From the NCBI RefSeq assembly GCF_018139145.2, contig NW_026114224.1:992001-1056000 (forward strand): a DNA stretch of 64,000 nucleotides, written 5' to 3'. Shown here piece by piece: positions 1 through 11,805 of this stretch. The translations under genes were made by a program, and so were the position numbers. The notes beneath the pieces were generated by a model. That model made no database searches. It was given only the letters and a program-made list of their open reading frames with translations, and was not told where the DNA came from. Within the stretch, counting starts at the first letter, position 1. Each line of letters opens with the position of its first letter. The DNA comes from Gymnogyps californianus. Taxonomy: Eukaryota > Chordata > Aves > Accipitriformes > Cathartidae.

Positions 1-235
1 GGGTTGAGCTTAGAGCTGGTGTGAGCTCCAGGGAGTCCTTTTTTCCGACAGTTCCATGCCTGGTTCGTGGCCACTGCAGGCACCCGGTAAATGTTTGCAA
101 GACGCTCCTGAGTGGGAGGGAGAGAGGAGTGCTCTGGAGTAATCCCGTGTTTGAACTGCATTCGCTGTCATTCAGATCTGAAGAAGTCTATTGAAATATT
201 TCACGGGAGCTGCTCTGTCCTGTGTTCATTTACAG

Positions 236-3200
236 ATGTGGCTGCAGGCGATGGTTATCCAGCTTCCTGGCTGGGTTCCAGGGCTGACCCGCAGGGAGGT
301 CGCATTGGTACGTCATGGCTTTTTCCTTCCTTTGAGAGCTGCCAGCTCAAAGTCCAAATGTCAGCCAGGTGCCTCTGCAGGTGTGAGAATACAGACCTGC
401 ACGTGTGTGCCATGTCATTACGTGACCCCCTTACATGTTCTGCTCTTCAGTTATGACGAGGTAGATCAGAACCCATGATGGTAACTTCTCATGGGTGTTT
501 GGTTGCAGATGTGGCCAGAGGGAGGGCTTTTCCAGCTTTTCCAGCTCCTCGGCTGGATCCTGGGCTGGATCCCAGCAGGCATCCCAAGGGTGAGTAGTCA
601 GTCCCCAAGGGTGAGTAGTCAGTCTGTATTGACTTCACAGAATAAGCACTCATTTTCAGTATTTTATTCACGTGACATTTACCTTCATACTTTCTGTTAA
701 TGTCCTCGAAGAGGAAAGGATAAAGCTAAAATAGGGAACTATTCCCAAAAGGTATCTGAGGTTCCAAAGGAAATCCTGAAAGACTTGGAGAAAGCAGCAC
801 CTGGTTAGTGTGTTTCGCTCTGTTAACCATACGACTTGGGAAGCTGAGGTTTTAGATTCGTGTATGGACGTGCTGTAGCCTACACAGCAGGAAGGGACCA
901 GTCAGAGCCTTGCTGCAGTGACACTCGATTTCACGCCTTGTGTAGGCTGATGAGCCACCGAGATGCTCCAGCACAGCGTTTGCTGCCCGTTGTGGTTCAA
1001 GCTGAGTCCCAGGGGCAGCTACTGCCCCAGTTGTACCATTACTCGTCAGAGCTGCTTTGTACAGATGCTGGTATCCAGATGTCAGGAACTGACGTGTGCT
1101 GAATTTGTGTTCAGCTCATGCACAGCCCAGTTTGCAGCTGGGCAAGTTCAAGGCAGGAATGACGTCCCAAGAAATCTTGGCTGCCCTTGCCTAATGTTGG
1201 AAGTCAGGTGCAGGTGCTGATTCTGCAGGTATTTGTGTTTGCGATTGACTTTCAGCCTGCAGACTGATAACTGTGGTGGGACGAGTGTGACTGTTGGTGG
1301 TGCTCCCGGAGTGCGTGAGGGACTTGCGGAGGAGCTAATTGCTCATGAGCCATGAGAGGGCCAGCACCCTGCCAGTCACTGGAGGGGAGAGGGCCCTTGG
1401 CTGACGGAGACGATGCCCAGGCAGATTTTGGTCGCTGGGACTGGCAGGCTTTGCCTGGGCTGCAGGCAGGATCGATGCCCCGGCCGGGATCAGAGCCTGG
1501 TCCAGCCCCGTTGCTCTCCTTGATGTCTGAGGACTCTCGGTGACACTTTGGGGTCAGGGGTGGGTTGGAGCTGGACACTGAGCTTGAGGCCGGACACCTA
1601 ACGTGAAGGCGGCCTTGAGTGGATCATTGAGTTAATTCAGTCTTGGGTGGTTTAGCTCTCCATTTCTAGTTGCATTTCAGAAAACTTGGCTGTGGTTTTC
1701 CTCTTGTTTTGGGGGACAGTGGGCTCTTCACTGCCGCTTGTGAAAGTGCCCAGAACATGGTTGCAAGAGCTTGGGGTTCAGTCCACCGTGTGTGTCTGTT
1801 ACCTTTCCCATGTGATGGAGCTGGCATGGTGGGACGTGCTTCTCAGAGGAGCTCTTTCCCCAGCTGAACTGGATGTGACTTTTTCCCATCCTCTTTGAAG
1901 GAAGCAATTTAGCATTGCCTTGCAGTTTGCCAAAAATGCACTGCATGTAATGTGAACAAGAAGATCACATGCAATTTCCTGGTTTCCCAGCATGTCAGGT
2001 TTTGCTGCCTGTACTGGTAAAGTGAAGAGTGTCCTGTGCTTAATTTTTGCTCTGTGAATGACACATTGTTTGGACTAGGTGCACCCCCAAAAGCCCAGGC
2101 TTTGTTTCTAAGCTTTATTAATGTATTTGGAGAGTATTGCCTCCTGAAGGTGTCGTGTTCCTGATAAGGAACAGTTACTTGTAATTTAATTGTCCTGCTT
2201 GCTTTCTAAAGAGACTAACCGTGAGACTGTGCAGAAGGAGGCCTTTCAGAAGGGAAGCAGTCACAGAGTGCCAGTCTCAGATGAAGAAAGAGAGGCAATG
2301 CAAGAAACCGGCACGCCAGGTAATTGCTGTCCCGTGGTCACCCGGTGTCACCAGTCAGAATCACTGTGTGCCCGCAGGCTCTTCCCCCAGAGCCCACTCT
2401 TGCACGTCCTGTCAGCAGCCAAACCTGGAAGTGTTAGTGCAGGGAAGGTGTTGTCGAAGAAGGCAGGAGCAGCTCTCTGAGGACAACCGTCCTCTCTGGT
2501 GTGTGGCAGTTATTGCCAGCAGCGTGCCAGGGAGACGCTCGTAGAGCTCTCTGGATGCGGTTAGAGCTTGCTCACCTCCTGCCACACCCAGTTCCCAGGA
2601 ATTTAGGAACTTTGCCCTTTTGGGAATGAGGCCATCTGAGGGCTACAGCCCAGCCCTGCACCACGCTGTCCCAGGGCCAGCCTTCCCCCAATGCGTGCAT
2701 CAGAGCCGGGGGTGACAAGCAAGTGGCACCGCAGGAGCCAGGCAGTAGCCCATGGGCTGGATCCCATCTCTCAGCCCCGAGGATGTCCTGGAGGGGAGTG
2801 CTCAGGCGATTTCTGCTTGGGAAAACAGGAGCGTTTCTGCTCTATCCCTGCAGTGCTCTCCTGGGATGAACCGCAGGTCTCCAGCACGCAGCCCTGGCCT
2901 GCAGCCCGGAGGAACAGACAGGGGTAGCGCCGGTGCAGCTGCTCGCTGGCATGCGGGCTCTTCTCCCCGAGAAGTTTAAGCAGTCCGTCTTGTCCTCTGG
3001 TGCTAAGACACCAGAGCCAGAGGCACCAGCCACTGAAAAAGAAAACCTCTTGGGCATGTGAAACACACTGTGAGATTATCCATGGTGCAGAGCACAATAA
3101 CGTGTGGCATTGTCTCTTCTCCTCCAGGGGCAGATGCTGGGAAAAAGGCTGAGGCTGCTGGTCGTGAAGAGCTGCGCAAGTACTATATCCCAGTGACTGC

Positions 3201-3839
3201 ATCAGCCTTGGGCGTGCTGCTGCTTGGGATAGTGGTATCTTGCGTAGTCATTGCACGGCTGAGGAAGAGAGACCCGTGAGTTGGCTTTTCCCCAGAGTTA
3301 TTTATTGCTGCAGTTGGCAATGAAGTATTTGCAGTTAGAGTATCCTGGAGTGCCAAGGCAGCTGCTGGCAGTACTGTGCTGAGATTTCTGCTATAAGATT
3401 TTTTAACTGGCCTCTTAATTCCTATCAGTGAGTAGTCTTTTCTGAAACCCATTTGTACAGAAGGACCCAGAGAGACCAAGAAGCACTGGGACAAGCTGAT
3501 ACTGACTCTGCCTGGAAAAGTGAAGATCAAACTAGAGACAAAGGCAAAGCAGAGTCAGGAGAAGGAACAAGAAAAGGGGAGGTTGCCCAAGCAAATGAGA
3601 TTTTCAGCAACGGCTCCAGCCCATCACCGTGGCCTTTTGCAGCAGAGCTCGCCCAGCTGTACAGGAACGTGAGCGCAGACCCCTCACCTCTGCCCGCTTG
3701 TCCCAGCTGCTCTCTCACCGACAGTGTCTCTTCACTGGACACCTGGATTTCTTTGGACTCGCCTCAGCCTAACCCCTTCTGGTGTCCCTGCTACCAGTAC
3801 CAACAGGGATACTGTACTTCAGAAGATGAGTCTTTTTAG
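236..3839 (+). CDS. Copy A: type I membrane protein of unrecognised family, 3' half (5' exons lie before the window)
   Basis: I read exons at 236-307, 509-589, 702-803 (acceptor damaged), 2212-2319, 3128-3275 and 3461-3839. Each has a GT donor; all but 702-803 have an AG acceptor. The internal exons begin and end in phase 1, the transmembrane exon goes from phase 1 to phase 2, and the last exon enters in phase 2. The peptide starts DVAAGDGYPASWLG, has charged stretches (SEVPKEILKDLEKAA; RETVQKEAF), then a membrane segment (VTASALGVLLLGIVVSCVVI) with a basic stop-transfer (ARLRKRDP). A 126-residue tail follows, rich in Ser, Pro and Cys and ending EDESF. Every exon except the last has a clear partner in copy C (31232-36625). 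The copy C exon at 35136-35198 has no partner here. I do not know the function. The gene structure rests on splice signals and on comparison between copies. Confidence 0.6.
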
Positions 3840-3852
3840 AATAAATAATAAA
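3840..3852 (+). terminator. Polyadenylation signals of copy A
   Basis: Two AATAAA hexamers (3840-3845 and 3847-3852) begin directly after the TAG stop at 3837-3839. The 3' UTR would be very short. Confidence 0.6.
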
Positions 3853-4476
3853 TATAATTTGGCCAAAAGCAGTGAGTCCTTGGCTGTTCTGGGCGTTTCC
3901 GTCGAGGTATAATGCACAGAGCTGGGACCAGCGCTGGATCTGTGAGAGAAGCTGTCAGAGACCTGCACTCCAGTGAGGGACCCCTTTGTCCCAGCATCAG
4001 CCTGGTTTCCCAGCTGGGGCTGTCAACAAGGCTTTCATCCACCAGAATGAGGACGTGCTGGTGAGACTTGAGGTGCGAAGGATTGTCCTTGAGCTTGCTT
4101 GGGATGCTGCCCTGAATCAGGATGGCCTGGACAGAGAGGGAGGGAGGGAGGTGCTGGGAAGGATGGCCATCCGGTGGCTGAGCACATCAAGGAGGGCCGG
4201 CGGGGTGGCAGAGGCTGTGGGGCTGGAGCAGTGCTCCCCACTGCAGACCCTGGAGATGATAAATGAGCGGAAAGCTGGAGCGGGGCTGAGTGGGAGAGGG
4301 AGTGGAAGGAATGTGATATTAGTAACCAGGCCTGCATTAAAAATGGAACAGAGTATAATGAAATATAATACTGTAAAAAGAAATAGGTCAAGCTTTGCAG
4401 ACTGTCAACAAAGGGGAGGAACACCTTTGGAATACATCTGAAGTCGTGCTGGCCAAATACAGTGGATCTCATTAAG
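3853..4476. other. Intergenic, no gene seen
   Basis: Unique-looking sequence between the copy A polyadenylation signals and the LTR insertion. Open frames on both strands here lack splice context or recognisable protein features. Confidence 0.4.
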
Positions 4477-4482
4477 GCCGAC

Positions 4483-5642
4483 TGTGGTGGGTTGATCCTG
4501 GCTGGATGCCAGGTGCCCACCAAAGCCGCTCTATCACTCCCCTCCTCAACTGGACAGGGGAGAGAAAATAAAACGAAATAAAACGTGGGTCGAGATAAGG
4601 ACAGGGAGATCACTCACCAATTACCGTCACAGGCAAAACAGACTCGACTTGGGGAAAAATTAGTTTAATTTATTACTAGTCAAATCAGAGCAGGATAATG
4701 AGAAATAAAACCAAATCTTAAACACACCTTCCCCCCACCCCTCCCTTCTTCCCAGGCTTAACTTTACTCTTGATTTTTCTCTACCTCCTCCCCCCCGAGC
4801 GGCACAGGGGGACGGGGAATGGGGGTTTGGGTCAGTTCTTCACACGCTGTTTCTGCTGCTCCTTCCTCCTCAGGGGGAGGACTCCTCACACTCTTCCCCT
4901 GCTCCAGCGTGGGGTCCCTCCCATGGGAGACAGTCCTCCACGAACTTCTCCAACGTGAGTCCTTCCCACGGGCTACAGTTCTTCACGAACTGCTCCAGCA
5001 TGGGTCCCATCCACGGGGTGCAGTCCTTCAGGAACAGACTGCTCCAGCGTGGGTCCCCCGCGGGGTCACAAGTCCTGCCAGCAAACCTGCTTCAGCATGG
5101 GCTCCTCTCTCCACGGGGCCACGGGTCCGCAGGTCCTGCCAAGGAGCCTGCTCCAGCATGGGCTTCCCATGGGGTCACAGCGTCCTTCGGGCATCCCCCT
5201 GCTCCGGCGTGGGGTCCTCCACGGGCTGCAGGTGGATATCTGCTCCACCGTGGACCTCCACGGGCTGCAGGGGGACAGCCTGCCTCACCGTGGTCTTCAC
5301 CACGAGCTGCAGGGGAATCTCTGCTCCGGTGCCAGGAGCACCTCCTCCCCTCCTTCTTCACTGACCTTGGTGTCTGCGGAGTTGTTCCTCTCACATATTC
5401 TCACTCCTCTCTCTCTGGCTGCAACTGCTACTCCCCTGTAACTTCTTTTCCCTTTCTTAAATATGTTATCCCAGAGGCGCTACTACTGTTGCTGATTGGC
5501 TCAGCCTTGGCCAGCGGCGGGTCCGTCTTGGAACCCGCTGGCATTAAGTTTATCGGACATAGGGGAAGCTCCTAGCAGCTTCTCACAGAAGCCACCCCTG
5601 TAGCCCCCCTGCTACCAAAACCTTGCCACGCAAACGCAATAC
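4483..5642. mobile_element. LTR-like interspersed element with 6-bp target site duplication
   Basis: The element starts TGTGGTGGGTTGATCCTGG and ends CGCAATAC. It is flanked by the direct repeat GCCGAC at 4477-4482 and 5643-5648. A 6-bp duplication is typical of ERVK-type integration. The inner part (about 4880-5330) is a degenerate tandem array with a recurring CTCC-AGC-TGGG core and 'cacggg' words every 35-50 bp. From memory of avian genomes this matches an abundant interspersed LTR, but I cannot name the family. The long open frames across it are by-products of the repeat and not genes. Confidence 0.75.
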
Positions 5643-7207
5643 GCCGACGTGGAGTCTGACTTGCGAGGGTCTTTTCAGAGCACATCAGATGACACAAAGG
5701 ACAGACCACAAAGCCAGTCTTATCGCAACTCTGCTCTGCAGTTGTGACTGAAGGGTGCAGGAGCCAGGCAGAAAAGGCTTTATACATCGTTCTAGGCTGC
5801 CTTGCTGGGCATTACGAGCAGCTCGTCCCAGCGTTCCTCCTCCTGTGCAGAGCACCCCGTATCACCCAGTCGGCCTGGCTGCTGACCTGAGTGCTTGTGC
5901 ACTCCCATACGCAGTGCTGTATGTGAGCCTGCAGGCTCTTTCCCCGGTGCCCGCTATTGCACGTGATGTCAGCAGCCAAACCTGAAACTGTCAGTACAGA
6001 GAAAGGGTTGTAGAAGACGCCAGGAACGTCTCTCTGAGGACGAATGTCGTTTCCAGCGTGTGGAGGTTATTGCCATCAGCGTGCCAGAGAGACGCTCATA
6101 ACCCTCTCTGGATGCAGTGAGATATCGCTCACCTCCCACCACACACTCCCACTCACACCCACCACAGGAATTTCAGAACTCTGCCATTTTGGGAACGAGG
6201 CCATCTGAACCACGCTTAGTAGATGATGGGAAATGTGACTCTTGATCGGGAGGATGTACCTCCCTCAGTACCTGCACCCCAGAGCTTACCGTGAGTCCCT
6301 AGAGGCCCTAGGCACAACAGAGGGGGACAGAGGTCCAAAGGGATTCACTGGCGGATCGGGCACGGGCTTAGATGGAACCTGCACCGTCCTTCTGCATCCT
6401 CTGTGCCTGAGCCGCGCTGAGGCTTTACCTTTCTCTGCTTCTTGGCAGTGCTGTCAAGCCCCGGGGAAGCCGACCACGCCAGAATACATGAATTTTTTCA
6501 AAAGAGTCCAGGTACTGAGCAGTCTTGCAGGGGGGCATAAGTGGGAGACAAGTCCTGAAAAGGGGAGGCATGCAAGCGGTGCCCATGCTGGAGACAAGGC
6601 AAAGGGGGAGAGCGAGGTTCAGGTGTCTCCTGAGAGGGCCTGACTCTGTCCCCTCGGGGTGTGGGTGCTGGGCTGGGGAGGGAGAGCTGGGGGCGGCGCT
6701 CCCTGACGCAGGGATGGTTTTTGTCCGTGTTGCTCAAAGGAGCAATTGGTCAAACAGCTGCGCTCCCCCACGTGCTCTCCATCCGGCCCCATGAGTTCTG
6801 TTCAGTGGGACGACTTGCCCCCCAAAGGGTCAGAGAGAGCCTCCATGCAGCAGCACTAGCAAGCCTCGGAGAGTGAAGGTGGGCAAGCGCAAAAGAAATT
6901 GTGCGCAAATGTGAAGAGTGGTCAAGAAGGGGGAGCAAACCCATGACACTGGGAAAACTGGATTACGGCCATCCCAGAGCGTAAGCAAAGCTGAGAGGAG
7001 AAAGAGAGGCCCCAGAGCGCATTGATTTGCAATGGCTTTGGGAGGTTCCTTTGTTTCTACTGAAACCAAGGAAATGTTGCAGCCCCAGGATGTTCACTCG
7101 TTCAGAGATGCTAACAAAGTGAGAAAGAACATTTCCCGGCAATGTCAGACCTCCTGTGAGATTACCAGTAGTGCGCAGGACCCACTAACATGCAGAATTG
7201 TTCCTCC
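5643..7207 (+). pseudogene. Copy B: truncated, rearranged duplicate of the copy A/C gene
   Basis: The segment 5643-5890 matches the flank upstream of copy C (29926-30180). From about 5930 the sequence instead matches copy C from about 34637 onward. It keeps one clear exon at 6449-6511 (63 bp, phase 1 to 1, peptide LSSPGEADHARIHEFFQKSP), the partner of 35136-35198. Similarity continues through the next intron to the pyrimidine tract before the transmembrane exon ('gaattgttcctcc'). There the sequence changes to a C/T array, so the transmembrane exon, the tail and all earlier exons are absent. It cannot encode the full protein. Confidence 0.6.
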
Positions 7208-8028
7208 TCTATCTGTTGCCTCCTGTTGCCTCTTGTTGCCTCCTCTTCCTTCTTGTCTTCCTCTTTCCTTCTTTTGCCTCCTGTTGCCTCTTCCTCCTCC
7301 CTCTCCTGTTGCCTCTTGTTCCCGCCTCCTTCTTTTACCTCCTGTTGCCGCCTCCTCCTCCCGTTGCTTCCTTTTGCCTCCTGTTTTCTCCTCCTCCATT
7401 TTTTTCTTGTTGCCTCCTCCTCCTGCTCCTGTTGTGTCCTGTTTCCCACTCCTCCTGATTTCTTCCTGTTGCTTCCTCTTCCTGCTCCCCATTTCCTTTT
7501 ACTCCTTCTCCTACTGTTGCCTCCTGTTGCCTTCTCCTCGTCCTCCTCTTTCTTCCTGTTCCCTCCTAATGCCTCCAGTTGCCTCTTGTTGCCTCCTGTA
7601 ACCTTTTCTGACTTCCTTTTACCTCTTCCTGCATCCTTTTGCCTCCTCTTGCCTCCAGTTGCCTCCTCCCCTCTTTCCTCTTTTTGTCGGCCGTTTCCTC
7701 TTTCTCCTTTTGCCTTCTGATCCTCCTGTTGCTTCCTCCTCCTCTTACCCCTCCTCCTCCATCCTGCTCCTCCTCTTCTCCCTCATCCTCCTGCTCCTCT
7801 TAAGTCTTGTTGCCTCATTCTCGTCCTCCTTTTTCTTCCCATTGCCTCTTCCTCCTCCTCCACCTCCTCGTCTTGTTGCCTACTGTTGCCTCCTGTTGCC
7901 TCCTCCTCCTTTTGCCTAACGTTCCCTCCTCATCTTCCTGTTTCTTCCTATTACCTCCTGTTGCGTCTTCCTCCTCTCCTCCCTCCACCTCCTGTTGCCG
8001 CCTGTTGTCTTCTCCTCCTCATTTTACC
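7208..8028. repeat. C/T-rich array built on CCTCCTGTTGCC words
   Basis: About 820 bp with almost only pyrimidines on the + strand, made of variants of GTTGCCTCCT and TCC/TCT triplets. It begins inside the pyrimidine tract that precedes the transmembrane exon in copies A and C, and it ends at the LTR of the minus-strand ERV. The open frames here, rich in Leu, Ser and Pro (or Arg and Glu on the other strand), are simple-repeat artefacts. Confidence 0.85.
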
Positions 8029-8615
8029 TCTAAAAGTCAGTTCTTTGCCATCTGAGGAGAGAGGAAAGGACGCTTAGCATAGAATTACCAAGGGGATTTA
8101 TTCTTTTATAATTCAGCTACATGCATAGTGGTGCCCCAGCCTAATGCATGGGGGACCCCAATACAGAGGAAAGCAGAGTTTATATAGGTGACAATACAGT
8201 TGTGTAGGCCAGTCGAATCACTCGTGTTAAGGGGTGGGCTAATCAGTCACGATTGCTCGCGTAATCGGTGTGTACTCGTCTCGTGCAGGATCAGTACGTG
8301 CTTGTCCCGTGCAGGTGGTGCAGACATAGGGTCAGTGGTTTGTTCATCTTCATTGGTCTAAACTGATGTCCTGTGCCGGTGGGGGAGTTTGTGCTGGATT
8401 CTGGTCGGTGTTGGTTCTGGCCGTGGTTATACGCCTGGTTTCACTGTAGGGTAAGTCTTCTGTTGTTTTGTGTCAGTGCAGTGTTTCGCATCCGGCAAGA
8501 GCTGGCTTAGGTTGGGTCTTGGGGTCACATCAGCCCCGAGGTAAAAGCTCATAGTCTCAGGTAGTGTTCATTCTTCTAAGCCGGTCGTATTGCAGTTAGC
8601 ATCTTGCCTTTCACA
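8029..8615 (-). repeat. 3' LTR of the minus-strand ERV
   Basis: Partner of the LTR at 13118-13703. Its outer edge reads TCTAAAAGTCAG where the other LTR has TGTAAAAGTCAG, so the terminal dinucleotide has decayed. It abuts the C/T array. Confidence 0.85.
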
Positions 8616-8630
8616 GACCCTCCTCTTCTG
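8616..8630 (-). promoter_or_regulatory. Polypurine tract next to the 3' LTR
   Basis: On the minus strand, CAGAAGAGGAGGGTC runs directly into the TGTGAAAG start of the 3' LTR. This is the expected plus-strand primer site. Confidence 0.6.
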
Positions 8631-8780
8631 TAGTCTGTCAGGACCTCTTTACTTAATATAATAATTGGGAATTACAGTATTACAAAGAGAAAGATCACAT
8701 TTAATACTCAGATAAAAGACAACAAAAGTGAATAATATTATTTTTAAGATCATTCTAAGTTTTTGTGCCCATTGAGCAAT

Positions 8781-9008
8781 TTACGAAACCTTGATGTTAG
8801 CCAATTTTAAAGCATCAAAAGTTGGTTCTTGTCCTAATTTATGTAGGACTTGCAAATGAGTTTTAATTTGCTCAATATTTGTCTTTATTCTTTGATTTTG
8901 ATTGACATAAAAGTAGCAGCTAGTATTAATTAGGGCACAGACTCCACCTTGTGCTGCTAAAAAGTAATTTAAGGCCAATCGGTTCTGAATAACTATTTGT
9001 GAAGGCAT
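8781..9008 (-). pseudogene. env: ERV env transmembrane-subunit remnant
   Basis: A 75-codon frame contains QNRLALNYFLAAQGGVC, the conserved core of gammaretrovirus-type transmembrane subunits, followed by a C-x6-C motif. The residue after the second Cys is Tyr, where the usual motif has a third Cys. The surface subunit and membrane anchor are missing. It lies directly after the integrase C-terminal remnant, so most of env has been deleted. Confidence 0.65.
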
Positions 9009-9059
9009 ATTTTTACGAATTAGGTGTTTCTGTCATAGGATCAGTTTGTGCTGTCCGGT

Positions 9060-9430
9060 CCTTTTTTTACGTGGGAGTGATGAATCCAGGAATCTCTAAC
9101 CTCCACCTTTATTACAGAAGAAGAGGTTGGTAATACAAGAGAGGGTTCTTTTCATTTTGGAGACAAAATATTTCTCCGTTTAAGTACCTGTATCCCTACT
9201 TTATCTGCTGGGGAAAAGATATGTGATGATCCCTCTGGTGGTACTGATTGTGCCAGTTGGGCCTGATTCTGATTTTGGTTTATAGTTTGTTGAATATTTA
9301 GGATATATTGTGTTACTTGTTCATCCCTGGCTAATAGGCTTGTACGAGTCCTTTTATTTGTTCTTTGTTCAAAATGTGTGTTCTTGCTGAGGTTATAAAA
9401 CCTCTTTGTTTCCAAATTTTCCTGTGGCAT
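9060..9430 (-). pseudogene. pol: ERV integrase C-terminal remnant
   Basis: The frame includes PADKVGIQVLKRRNILSPK, followed by a short tail with WIHHSH. This resembles the C-terminal basic domain at the end of retroviral integrase. The catalytic core expected between this and RNase H is missing, so an internal deletion is inferred. Confidence 0.5.
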
Positions 9431-11250
9431 GGCACACTCCTAAGAGGTATCGCAAGTATGTGTAGATGTTAACTGATTTATCTGTGTCTAGTTTACAGGC
9501 TTCGGTTATGGCAATTAATTTGGCTGCTGTGCACTTAGTCTGGGCTAATTAACACTTAGTCGCTTATTAACACTTTACTTTCTGTTGTAGCTGCAAAGCC
9601 CGTGATGCCATGTCCACTTAGGTATAGATTCAAATTAGGCTTTGCAAGAGGGGTATCTTGGAGGTCTTCTCCTATTTTTCCAGATTCTTGTATGACTTCT
9701 ATACAATCGTGATGCGGAAGACCTTTGTGGGGTAGTGGAAGTAAGGAAGCTGAATTTAAAGTGTTGCAACGTTTCAGTGTAATGTTGTCAGCTGTTAAGA
9801 GGGTTGCTTCATATTTATGAGGGTGTTGAGATGACAAAGCTTGATTTATGTGATTTGTCACGCTTGTTTCAATTTCACGAGGTATTTGCCCTTCTAGGGG
9901 GTGTCCTAGGACTGTAATTTTCACTTCGTGTATTAAAGCAGCTGCAGCAGCCATGGCTCGCATGCCAGGAATAGATCCTGATATGACTGGATCTAATTGC
10001 ATAGAGTAATATGCTACAGGCCTTGGCTGCCCCCCAGTTCTTGTGTCAGTACCCCAGAGACGGTTCCTTCTCTTTCGTGTACGTGTAAGATAAAAGGTTT
10101 ATCATAATTTGGAAGGCCAAGTGCAGGGGCTGTCAATAAGGCTTGTTTCAGTTTTTCAGAGGTAGTCATCTGGTCCACACTCCATTGCAAAGGTTCTGCT
10201 TGATCTTGATGTGTACTGTTGAGGATTGGCTTTGCTAATTCTCCAAAACCAGCCATCCATGGCCTACAAAATCCTACAGCTCCTCAAAAGACTTGCATCT
10301 GCTTTTTAGTTTGTGGCTGGGAAATATTTTGGATTGCTTGGACACGATCTAGGGATAAAAACTGAGTTCCTTCTTCTAAGGTATATCCTAAATATGCCAT
10401 TTTTTATTTACAAAATTGGAGTTTATAAGTAGAAATTTTGTGACCTTTATCAGCCAATGCAGTCAATAATGCTAGAGTATCGATTTTGCATGTATGGGAG
10501 TTGGGACAAGCTATTAGTAAGTCATCAACATATTGTACTAGTACAGATTGCCCTGGAAGTGTTATCTCTTATAAATCTTTGAGCAATATCTGAGAAAAAT
10601 AGTTGGCGATCCTGCAAATCCTTGAGGTGATTGGGTCCAAGTAACTTGCCCTGAAATCCAAGTAAAGGCAAAAATACATTGGGAATCTGGGTGAATGGGG
10701 ATGCTTAAAAAATGTTGCGCATAAATCAATTAGAGTATAAAATATAGAATTTAGGGGGATTAAGGTGCTAATACTTGATGGATCAGGCACTATTAGGTGG
10801 GGTATTTCTGCCCACTCATTGATGTTTCTTAGATCCTGTACAAATCGGTAGACAGGTCTAGGCCTGTTTTAGGTTTTTGTTAATGGGTAGAATAGGGGTG
10901 TTACAGGGTGATTGGCATTCTTCTAATATCGCTTGGTATAAAAAGCTTTAGATTAGGAGTGATACCGCTTCAATGGCTTCATGAGATCATGAGTATTATT
11001 TGAGTGAAGGTGGGGGACCCTCTTTAGTTCGTAGGATAACCGGTTTTGTGGATTTTAGGAGTCCTACTTCAGTGGGATCCCACCCCCAAATATGGGGCAA
11101 GAGTTTTTGCAGCTCTTTTGGTAGGGTGAAGTCTCTAGGGCTTTCCTGTAATGGGACAGCTAATTTAGATAAATTCTTGAAAGGTATCTGGAGCCACATG
11201 TCCTGGGGGAACAATTTAAATGTGCCTGCAATTTGCAGAGTATAAAAGGA
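9430..11250 (-). pseudogene. pol: ERV pol remnant (protease end, RT, RNase H)
   Basis: Minus-strand pieces in several frames. The segment 11000-11214 includes PTEVGLLKSTKPVILRTKE, a protease/RT junction type. The RT catalytic motif YVDD is encoded at 10521-10532 inside QYVDDLLIA. 10014-10256 is the RT connection region (EPLQWSVDQMTTSEKLKQAL). 9556-10002 continues into connection/RNase H, with the RNase H end at about 9430-9540. Multiple stops and frameshifts break it. Confidence 0.7.
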
Positions 11251-11805
11251 TGTGTAATTGATAGGGGTCCTACCTGAAGGGGCGTCTCTTCTAACAAGAG
11301 TATGTTTTGGGGTCTTCCTTCAATTCCCATGATATTCCTTCAATTCCCATGACAAAACACAATTTTGTCCCACTGTGTTCATGTTTTGTGGTCGTTTGTT
11401 TAGAGTCAAATGTGTAGCACCTGTACCTAATGGGCACAAGTAACCTTCCCCTCCCCACACACCTGAAGGGTCAGTTGGAGCTCTTGTGGGTTTACGGTAT
11501 TTAAAATCATGTGGGTGTTACTCGTGGTTGCTGCATAACAGGTTCCCAGTAATTGTCAGTCTTGGGTACCATTATGTTCTTGTGCAGGGGCAGGGGAATT
11601 GAATTCGGAAGTCACGGTTAAACCGGGCATAGCTTGTGCTGCCTGAGAAAAACAGGGCTTATAGGGGCAATCTTCTTCCCAGTGTCCTAATCACCTACAA
11701 CAGTTGCAGCAATCAGCTCAGGAAATTTCAGGGGAAAAAAGTCCTCGTGGTTTACCGCGTCCTTGCCCTTGGTCCCTCCCTCTAGGGAAGAAGGGTCCTG
11801 GACCC

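Noticed and set aside
4819..5575. Three overlapping frames of 130-206 codons
   Set aside because: They lie inside the LTR-like element and its internal tandem repeats, with no retroviral protein features.
7190..7720. Long Leu/Ser/Pro-rich frames over the C/T array, and Arg/Glu frames on the other strand
   Set aside because: They arise from stop-poor simple repeats; they have no splice context and no conserved composition beyond the repeat.
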